From positions 1-7,074 of the forward strand of contig JAURKF010000262.1 of NCBI GenBank assembly GCA_030831885.1: a stretch of DNA of 7,074 nt, written 5' to 3'. The notes beneath the pieces were generated by a model, which saw only the letters and a list, made by a program, of their open reading frames with translations, was not told where the DNA came from and searched no databases. This DNA comes from Flavobacteriales bacterium. GTDB taxonomy: Bacteria > Bacteroidota > Bacteroidia > Flavobacteriales > UA16. Made by a program: the position numbers and the translations under genes. The first letter of the stretch is position 1, and the number at the start of each line of letters is the position of its first letter. Below are positions 1-5,731 of this stretch, piece after piece.

Positions 1-740
1 AGCATATTGGCGCCATCACTTTTTGCTACTGCCGGATTCGGATGTGTTTCAATAAACAACCCATCGGCACCCACAGCAATAGCCGCTCGCGCCATGGTTT
101 CAATAAGCTCAGGTCGGCCGCCTGTTACACCACTCGCCTGGTTGGGTTGCTGCAAACTATGTGTGCAGTCCATGATGACGGGCGCATAAGCTTGCATCGC
201 AGGAATACCTCTAAAGTCAACCACCAAATCCTGATAGCCGAAGGTGGTGCCGCGCTCGGTAAGCCAGATGTTGTTGTTGCCTGTTTCCTTCACCTTGTTG
301 ACAGCATGTTCCATGCTTTCAGGTGAAAGGAATTGTCCCTTCTTGATATTGACGTACTTCCCGGTGCGACCTGCTGCATGCAACAAATCAGTCTGCCGGC
401 ATAAAAATGCGGGTATCTGCAACACATCCACATATTGCGCAGCGAGCGAGGCTTCTTCGGCGGTATGAATATCGGTCACTACCGGAATAGAAAATTGATC
501 GCCCACCTTACGTAACAACTGCAATGCTTTTTCATCGCCTATACCACTGAAGCTATCGCTGCGCGAGCGGTTTGCCTTTCGATAGGACGACTTAAACACA
601 TAAGGAATCTTCAATCGATCTGTAATTGCGCAAATCTTTTCAGCGACATTCAACAACAACTCTTCACTTTCGACAACACATGGTCCGGCAAGCAAAATGA
701 AGTTACCGCTATCCGAGTGATGTATATTTTTTAGGTTCAT
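1..740 (-). CDS. kdsA: 3-deoxy-D-manno-octulosonate 8-phosphate synthase, metal-dependent type, 3' end cut by window
   Basis: This enzyme condenses phosphoenolpyruvate with arabinose 5-phosphate to give Kdo 8-phosphate, the committed step towards the Kdo of lipopolysaccharide; it is cytosolic. I translated 246 codons on the minus strand from the ATG at 740. Hallmarks are LLAGPCVVES (residues 16-25), FKSSYRKANRS (49-59), IPAFLCRQTDLL (109-120), VNIKKGQFL (130-138), TERGTTFGY (161-169) and FIETHPNP (229-236). By comparison with the Aquifex aeolicus enzyme, Cys21, His194, Glu231 and Asp242 are the four metal ligands. Cys in place of the Asn of the E. coli type assigns it to the metal-dependent class. 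The family is about 270-280 residues, so roughly 25-30 C-terminal residues lie outside the window. The start is 9 nt downstream of the preceding stop codon, without a clear Shine-Dalgarno, so the gene is probably translated from the operon message. Identification is very secure; metal dependence is inferred from the residues. Confidence 0.97.
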   Translation of the reverse strand, partial: MNLKNIHHSDSGNFILLAGPCVVESEELLLNVAEKICAITDRLKIPYVFKSSYRKANRSRSDSFSGIGDEKALQLLRKVGDQFSIPVVTDIHTAEEASLAAQYVDVLQIPAFLCRQTDLLHAAGRTGKYVNIKKGQFLSPESMEHAVNKVKETGNNNIWLTERGTTFGYQDLVVDFRGIPAMQAYAPVIMDCTHSLQQPNQASGVTGGRPELIETMARAAIAVGADGLFIETHPNPAVAKSDGANM

Positions 741-749
741 GATTTCGTA

Positions 750-2021
750 TTAAAAGTTCTTACCGAGGTTAACATATACATTACGTCCTCCCGCCATCGG
801 CAACAGCCATCCTTCCACTTGCGACGATCCTGCCTTTACAAACCACGATTGTTTGCTTAGCCATTGAAGCTCCACACCCAAGGCCAATTCACCATATCCC
901 CCATAGCTAAGCCGCTCTGCAATCCACAACCTTGGCGTAATTGCGTGCATCATACCTGCGTATATCTGCGGAACTGAAGCGCGATTGGGGATGAATAAAG
1001 TGCCTATTTCCCAATAGTGATGTTGTTTCCACTTTTTGAGGTAACGAAAAGCAATCGTGGTGGGCAACGACGTTACCAATGAAGCCTGTTTCCGATCACG
1101 ATTCAATGAATCGGCATACTGCGGAAGTGCGATGGAATCGGTGATTCCACTTACCCAGTCGGATACATCCACACCATTCCAACGAATGGTTTCATTCACG
1201 GAGTAACGCTCGGTTTTTTCATTCCACGCGATGAATCCTAGGTTGCGCACCGTTACGCTTGCCAGGCCATTTCCATCGGGCAACAGAATATTATAATCGA
1301 AATCGAGGCAGGCGCCAATTCCACTCCCGTTAGCCCAACCGATGCGAGCAGTATCCGATCGTGTGAAGGAGCCTTCAAGGAAAAGCGACAAACTATCACC
1401 GCCCAAGGATGTATATAAATCGGCATGGCTCAAATTCAGCGACTGATAGGATTGTCCTTCCACGAGTGATAGCGTGAACCCGCTCAGTGTAGTCTTATCG
1501 AAGAGTCCAAATCCGAACTTCTGCCACATTTGCTGTTGCGCATCGATTGCTCCCAATTCAGTATTAGTGCCGGCATAGCCGGCATTACCCAAATAGACAG
1601 TTTTAAAAAGATTGGGGCGGAAGCCAACAAAGCCTCCATAGTTGGTACTCAATGCGGCGCGCATACCAATGTTGGAATTTCCCAAAAGTGTATCTCTGAA
1701 ATTCATGAGCTCTGCTTGCGCATTTGCTCGGTATCCAACACAAGCTTGAGAAGGCATTTTGGAGGCCAGCTGACGCAAATGATCATTTTCTAAATACCCC
1801 CCCAACAGTGACTTATCTAAAAACTCAACGTCCACAGCATTCGAAGATATTCCCGCCTCACCACCTATAAAAAACACAGTACTCTTGGAGCGCCATGCTG
1901 TGTCACCACTCAATAGTAAAGATGCCGGAAACTGAGCGCAGACAGGGGCGCTGAGCAACGCCATTACACACACAATGCATATACGAATACGCGTGTTGTC
2001 GATTACCAATATTCGATTCAT
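750..2021 (-). CDS. DUF5723-like outer-membrane beta-barrel protein
   Basis: The 423-residue product has a signal peptide at residues 1-29: basic start, hydrophobic ICIVCVMALL, and a signal peptidase I site APVCA before Gln30. The rest is rich in alternating aromatic/hydrophobic strands and Gly, and it ends in Phe (VYVNLGKNF), as many outer-membrane barrels do. The segment GSGIGACLDFDYNILLPDG followed by a short strand and LGFIAWN resembles the conserved core of DUF5723 proteins of Bacteroidota; I recall this pattern but could not search for it. Function is unknown; a porin, transporter or structural barrel is possible. A GTG at 2027 would overlap the upstream stop (GTGA), but the ATG at 2021 is preferred because GGAG at 2029-2032 lies 7 nt from the ATG and only 1 nt from the GTG. 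It directly follows the lipoprotein gene, suggesting coupled translation and joint function. The CDS is secure; the family name is moderately so. Confidence 0.85.
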   Translation of the reverse strand: MNRILVIDNTRIRICIVCVMALLSAPVCAQFPASLLLSGDTAWRSKSTVFFIGGEAGISSNAVDVEFLDKSLLGGYLENDHLRQLASKMPSQACVGYRANAQAELMNFRDTLLGNSNIGMRAALSTNYGGFVGFRPNLFKTVYLGNAGYAGTNTELGAIDAQQQMWQKFGFGLFDKTTLSGFTLSLVEGQSYQSLNLSHADLYTSLGGDSLSLFLEGSFTRSDTARIGWANGSGIGACLDFDYNILLPDGNGLASVTVRNLGFIAWNEKTERYSVNETIRWNGVDVSDWVSGITDSIALPQYADSLNRDRKQASLVTSLPTTIAFRYLKKWKQHHYWEIGTLFIPNRASVPQIYAGMMHAITPRLWIAERLSYGGYGELALGVELQWLSKQSWFVKAGSSQVEGWLLPMAGGRNVYVNLGKNF

Positions 2022-2023
2022 GC

Positions 2024-3604
2024 TCACTCTCCGTATTGAATTAAATAAGTTCCATCGACCATCAATTTGAAATCGATAAATTGATTAGCGTATAATCCAA
2101 CGGGATTCGGAGCCCCGGGTGTTTGAAGCTGTACATCAATCAGGAGCGGATTAGCTTCGTTCACCTTGGCAAGCAGCTCAGGTGTTACTGGTATTTCAAG
2201 CCATGTTTGTGAGGGCGTAGGCGATGAAATGACGCTGGTAGGAGTTGCTGCAGGCACAAGCAGTTGTTCACCCAGCGAAATGCGCTCACCATTTTCAATT
2301 ACATACAAACTAACTGAAGCTTCAACCGGAAAACCATTCTTCATCCACAACATGAGATTACCATCGAGTGGGATATCCTGAGCGCTATTGGAAAGATACA
2401 ACGTATCACTGATGTGCAGGTTTTGCATACCCAACCGCAGCGGAATATCCATTTTCATGCGAGCCTGAAGCGCATCGCTGGTGTATATGAAATCGTTGGC
2501 ATCTGAAACGTTGCCGAGCGGATTGATCTGCACATCACCCTGCAAATTGAAACGCGAAGGCAAGTTTTCAAGAAACACATCCAAATTGCTATTTGTCGAA
2601 TTCAAATCGTAATTGTACTCGTAAGCTTGCACAAATCCACCCTGATCTTCTGCCCGTGTAATATTGATAGAAGAGTACAGAGGGGCATACTGAAGGGCTA
2701 CACCTGTTTGAGTATTTTCATTCCAGTTGCTGATTTCATCGAAATCAATTTGTGCATCGACACCCACCGCGTTGCGAATCGAAAACTGCATGGTGGTGCC
2801 GTCAAGATTGAGCAAACCATCGGGCATATTAGCTATAGCCGAGAAGTCGATATTCTCATCGAGCGCATATGCATGCGTTCCGAAAAAGCCGCGGGCATAA
2901 CTCACTTGCGGATCGATAAACTGCAATTCCAATTCGAGAACATCACCACCCGAAACGTGCGCAGGCTCCGGGGCTTGTGAATCAACCACAACGGTGAATG
3001 CAGCTTCAATACGGTTGAAAGATGTACCCGACTCACCTGTGAGATCCAATTCGAGACCACTCAAGTCGAGAATACCTTCAGCAACAAATTCTTCATTGGC
3101 GGCAGGAGGTTCGGTGTGTACCATTATACTCTGCGGCACGCCATTCGAAGTAAGACCGGGTATGCTGAATGTGCAGTTCAAATAGCCATCTATAGGCGAG
3201 TGCAAGCGATATTTCAACTGACCTCCACTCATATGAACTTCTTTCAACTGAACGGAAGGAAGCTGAATGCGTATTTCCTGAGTAGGTGAAATTGGTAGCG
3301 CAAATCCTTGCGGAAAATCGCCAATCACAAACAGAGGGTAATTCTTCGTAATGATAGTATCCGGAATTTGAACGATAGAGTCCAAATCGAAATCCGTTAG
3401 ATTTTCATCGAGCAGAATGTGCCACAATCCTGTTTCATCGGCAGTCAGCAATGAATCGGATAAAATATTCGCCAGCGACAAACGGCCATGCGCAATGGGT
3501 GCTTCCACATCGGCATCCCACGATGTTGGTTCAGTTCGTTTACACGACGTGATGGCCAGGAGGAAAAATCCTGACAAGCACAGCCACCTTGAAAAGCTTT
3601 TCAT
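2024..3604 (-). CDS. Outer-membrane-type lipoprotein of unknown function, partner of the DUF5723-like barrel
   Basis: The 526-residue product has a classic lipoprotein signal: Met-Lys start, hydrophobic LCLSGFFLLA, and lipobox ITS-Cys21, which predicts lipidation of Cys21 after signal peptidase II cleavage. After the cysteine comes a short polar linker, then WDADVEAPIAHGRLSLANIL (residues 29-48). This is a layout I associate with uncharacterised Bacteroidota lipoproteins, but I cannot name a Pfam family. The remainder looks all-beta, with many short strands separated by Gly/Asn/Pro/Ser loops. A central block (FFGTHAYALDENIDFSAI, then LNLDGTTMQFSIRNAVG) and a later one (LQGDVQINPLGN, then MKMDIPLRLG) suggest successive beta-sandwich domains. 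No enzyme motif is visible. The residues after Cys21 (KRTEPT) do not form an acidic surface-export signal, so a periplasm-facing location is my weak inference. An ATG at 3616 would add four residues and leave a 9-nt gap to the upstream stop; I chose 3604 because it gives the more typical signal peptide. Neither start has a good Shine-Dalgarno. Confidence 0.88.
   Translation of the reverse strand: MKSFSRWLCLSGFFLLAITSCKRTEPTSWDADVEAPIAHGRLSLANILSDSLLTADETGLWHILLDENLTDFDLDSIVQIPDTIITKNYPLFVIGDFPQGFALPISPTQEIRIQLPSVQLKEVHMSGGQLKYRLHSPIDGYLNCTFSIPGLTSNGVPQSIMVHTEPPAANEEFVAEGILDLSGLELDLTGESGTSFNRIEAAFTVVVDSQAPEPAHVSGGDVLELELQFIDPQVSYARGFFGTHAYALDENIDFSAIANMPDGLLNLDGTTMQFSIRNAVGVDAQIDFDEISNWNENTQTGVALQYAPLYSSINITRAEDQGGFVQAYEYNYDLNSTNSNLDVFLENLPSRFNLQGDVQINPLGNVSDANDFIYTSDALQARMKMDIPLRLGMQNLHISDTLYLSNSAQDIPLDGNLMLWMKNGFPVEASVSLYVIENGERISLGEQLLVPAATPTSVISSPTPSQTWLEIPVTPELLAKVNEANPLLIDVQLQTPGAPNPVGLYANQFIDFKLMVDGTYLIQYGE
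2029..2032 (-). promoter_or_regulatory. Ribosome binding site deciding the start of the barrel gene
   Basis: On the minus strand GGAG lies 7 nt upstream of the ATG at 2021 and only 1 nt from the alternative GTG at 2027. It is inside the last codons of the lipoprotein gene, which suggests that ribosomes finishing the lipoprotein re-start on the barrel gene. Confidence 0.6.
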
Positions 3605-3625
3605 AACCACACGCATCGAGTGAAT

Positions 3626-4867
3626 TCAATGCTCAATATTACGAGCATTTCGATAGAGCCTGTAATTCGTAATTATCAACATGAAGGCAAATGGTATGGT
3701 CGCAACATTTAGCGACTGAGGTAACCATGCAAACGCGAGTATCATTATACCAAGCGCAATAAGATTGAGCAACGAACAAATTTTGACAACAGAATGAAAT
3801 CGGATGAATAGGATAATTACAAGGTTCAACGGTCCTGCCCAAAGCAAATTCCAGTTACCATGCGTTGCATTGTGGTCGGTGAAAAACCAGAGAAAAACAA
3901 TCAGCAAGGAAAGTAAACTGACCAAAGACAGAAGTATGCCTTCGTGAATCAACATGCCCTTTGCATCGCGACGGCGATAGGTAAGCCATGTATGCAGCAA
4001 AAGCCAAAAGACAATGATTACAAAAGGCGATGTAAAAACATTCGCACTCAGCTCCAGTCGTTGAGGGAGCAATTCGACGGGCGCCGCACATAATGGACTT
4101 CCATCGAGCTTGGCCATTTCCAGTTCGCTCATCAATGAGTCGGGTAAAAACATAAATCCGTATTCACCAATCACACGATCGCATGGCAGTCCGAGCGCGA
4201 GATCAATTCCGAAGTCGCTCCACGGCTGATAGTCGAGGTATTTCTGAATGGCTTGACGATATGTTGTTCCTCGTTTGCATGGGCTATTGAACTCAATCGT
4301 ATTCAACTTCATCAAGGAATCAAGTGCCACAAAGCGAAATCCAAGGGAGTCGGTAGGTTCACTTGCAGTGGCACGAATGACCATATCGCGGATACGCGAA
4401 GAACAGTTGTCGTAGAAAAAATCATAGCGATAGACACTGTTTTCCTTTTGCACATTACTCCGCAACAAATCGAACAGGCGCTGCTTTTGCAATGGAGTAA
4501 GTAAAAGTTCTTGTTCCCAAACACCTCTTCCTTCCGATGCATAGGTCTGGATGAAGTATTCATAATGCTCTGCTATCAGTTTATAATCAAGCTTGCCAAG
4601 CGCAAACTTTACGTAGAAGCCATCATCGAACGCATCGAACACACCATAATTGAATACAACATCGATGGGTTCTCCGTCTATTGTGTCTTGAAGCCTAAAA
4701 GCTGAGTGGCCAAACAACGAATACAAATCGGCGCCCGGTGAACAGGTAAGTACCGAGAACTTCGCCGACGGTGTAAGTGGAGCCCACGCAGCAGAAGCGC
4801 GTTCGTAAGTAAAACACAGCACCACGGCCACGAGCACCACTCGCCAAGATCGAAACATATTCTTCAT
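3626..4867 (-). CDS. DUF4105/Lnb-like lipoprotein N-acyltransferase candidate, membrane protein
   Basis: The expected role is N-acylation of the terminal cysteine of lipoproteins, the step done by Lnt in Proteobacteria and by Lnb in Bacteroidota. The 413-residue product starts with a signal peptide or anchor (residues about 8-26, ending ERASA). The periplasmic domain follows, with LYSLFGHSAFRL (48-59) and YRYDFFYDNCSSR (146-158). His54 and Cys155 of these motifs are the likely catalytic pair of this papain-like fold. A second motif, FGIDLALGLPCDR (219-231), is also typical. After about residue 275 come five hydrophobic segments (about 277-296, 306-329, 339-356, 361-381 and 386-400), with HGNWNLLW between the second and third. 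Domain order and length match the family as I know it. The ATG at 4867 overlaps the dapF stop as ATGA; the reading frame is open back to 4915 but that would intrude on dapF and precede the signal peptide. Membership is confident; the biochemical role is transferred from family knowledge. Confidence 0.87.
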   Translation of the reverse strand: MKNMFRSWRVVLVAVVLCFTYERASAAWAPLTPSAKFSVLTCSPGADLYSLFGHSAFRLQDTIDGEPIDVVFNYGVFDAFDDGFYVKFALGKLDYKLIAEHYEYFIQTYASEGRGVWEQELLLTPLQKQRLFDLLRSNVQKENSVYRYDFFYDNCSSRIRDMVIRATASEPTDSLGFRFVALDSLMKLNTIEFNSPCKRGTTYRQAIQKYLDYQPWSDFGIDLALGLPCDRVIGEYGFMFLPDSLMSELEMAKLDGSPLCAAPVELLPQRLELSANVFTSPFVIIVFWLLLHTWLTYRRRDAKGMLIHEGILLSLVSLLSLLIVFLWFFTDHNATHGNWNLLWAGPLNLVIILFIRFHSVVKICSLLNLIALGIMILAFAWLPQSLNVATIPFAFMLIITNYRLYRNARNIEH

Positions 4868-5634
4868 AATTCGATTACACCCTGAAATACGAATTGAGCC
4901 GGACCGCACAACCAAATGTCATGATACCCACCATCAGCCTGCGGTTCGAGTTTAACTTTCAAATCGCCACCTCGTGTGTGCACCCTCACTGCCCTTACTT
5001 CGGGTTGTAACGAAGCCAGACTCAAGGCGGCAGCTGTAACGCCTGTGCCGCAGCTCAGCGTTTCGTTTTCCACACCGCGTTCATAGGTGCGCATCCACAA
5101 CTCGGCATCGCCGAAACGCACAAAATTGACATTGATTCCGTCCTTCTTAAATGAATCGCTGTAGCGAATCAACCGGCCCTCTGCAATCACATCCAATTCC
5201 TCGGGGTGCTCGTTTCGTGCTATATAATGGGGGGAACCGGTATGAATGATGCAATGCCCTTCGTTCCATTCAACCCCTTCCACATCCTTCATGCGAATCG
5301 CAATCTCGTCGCTATTCACCGTGAAAGCATGCACCCCATCAATGGCTCGAAACATCCCGTGATTGCTCACCATACCCAACCTTCGTGCAAATGCAACTGC
5401 GCAGCGGCTGCCATTTCCGCAAAAGCTTTGAGAGCCATCGGGATTGAAAAAGTTCATGTGAAAATCCTCAGCGGAGTCGGATTCCAACAGCACCAATCCG
5501 TCGCTTCCGACACCAAACTTTCGGTCGCATGCATGGACGATTTGCTCTGTAGTAAGCGTGATACTTCCCTCACGATTATCCAGCATAATAAAATCGTTGC
5601 CGGTGCCCTGATATTTAAAAAAAGCAAGCTGCAT
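4864..5634 (-). CDS. dapF: Diaminopimelate epimerase
   Basis: This cytosolic enzyme interconverts LL- and meso-2,6-diaminopimelate, providing meso-diaminopimelate for peptidoglycan cross-linking and for lysine synthesis. It is a cofactor-free two-cysteine racemase. The 256-residue product is full length for the family. It starts with FFKYQGTGNDF (residues 5-15), continues with GVGSDGLVLLE (41-51), and carries both catalytic cysteines: Cys72 in NPDGSQSFCGNGSRC (64-78) and Cys195 in RGVENETLSCGTG (186-198). Substrate-binding TGSPHY (132-137) and INVNFV (167-172) are also present. It is the first gene of the minus-strand cluster, and its stop overlaps the start of the Lnb-like gene by 4 nt. The ATG at 5634 has no convincing Shine-Dalgarno, but the KYQGTGNDF motif lies at the expected distance from it. 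No sign of damage. A near-certain assignment. Confidence 0.98.
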   Translation of the reverse strand: MQLAFFKYQGTGNDFIMLDNREGSITLTTEQIVHACDRKFGVGSDGLVLLESDSAEDFHMNFFNPDGSQSFCGNGSRCAVAFARRLGMVSNHGMFRAIDGVHAFTVNSDEIAIRMKDVEGVEWNEGHCIIHTGSPHYIARNEHPEELDVIAEGRLIRYSDSFKKDGINVNFVRFGDAELWMRTYERGVENETLSCGTGVTAAALSLASLQPEVRAVRVHTRGGDLKVKLEPQADGGYHDIWLCGPAQFVFQGVIEL

Positions 5635-5731
5635 TTCCGCAAATTAAAGCGCAGAAACGGCTTGAGTCTATTAAAAAATAAAGTTGCAGCCATTCGCTTG
5701 TAAATTGCGCTCGATTCAATTCAAGGAGAGC
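5635..5731. promoter_or_regulatory. Divergent intergenic region, presumed promoters for the dapF operon and the E1 gene
   Basis: These 97 nt separate two divergently oriented starts, so promoters for both directions should lie here or inside the opposite gene. The region has an AT-rich core at about 5669-5684. On the minus strand TATTTTTT (5673-5680) is a near match to the Bacteroidota -7 element TAnnTTTG, but I find no TTG at the right distance upstream. On the plus strand TAAATTGC (5701-5708) is a poorer match, with a TTG at 5684-5686 that is too close. No convincing operator or hairpin is seen. The promoter role rests on the gene arrangement rather than on the motifs. Confidence 0.4.
5724..5728 (+). 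promoter_or_regulatory. Ribosome binding site of the E1 gene
   Basis: AGGAG stands 3 nt before the ATG at 5732 (AAGGAGAGC then ATG). The spacing is short, but this is one of only two clear Shine-Dalgarno-like sequences in the window and it supports the chosen start. No other in-frame ATG lies between this site and the next Met, 28 residues into the protein. Confidence 0.6.

Noticed and set aside
42..468. Overlapping short plus-strand frames at the left edge
   Set aside because: They are shadows of kdsA, whose minus-strand translation is unmistakable through this whole stretch.
2022..2027. GTG at 2027 as start of the barrel gene (GTGA overlap)
   Set aside because: GGAG is only 1 nt away from it but 7 nt from the ATG at 2021, and the ATG gives an equally good signal peptide.
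2627..2980. 117-codon plus-strand open frame inside the lipoprotein gene
   Set aside because: Antisense to a well-supported CDS, with no signal, motif or ribosome binding site.
3523..3544. Surface-export signal after the lipoprotein cysteine
   Set aside because: The residues following Cys21 are KRTEPT; the acidic run expected of a Bacteroidota lipoprotein export signal is missing.
5206..5703. 165-codon open frame on the plus strand opposite dapF and the spacer
   Set aside because: It lies antisense to the catalytic core of dapF, has no recognisable motif and extends through the spacer by chance.
5648..5711. Inverted repeat AGCGCA (5648-5653) / TGCGCT (5706-5711) in the divergent spacer
   Set aside because: Only 6 bp match, the flanks do not extend the pairing, and the arms are 52 nt apart; likely chance.
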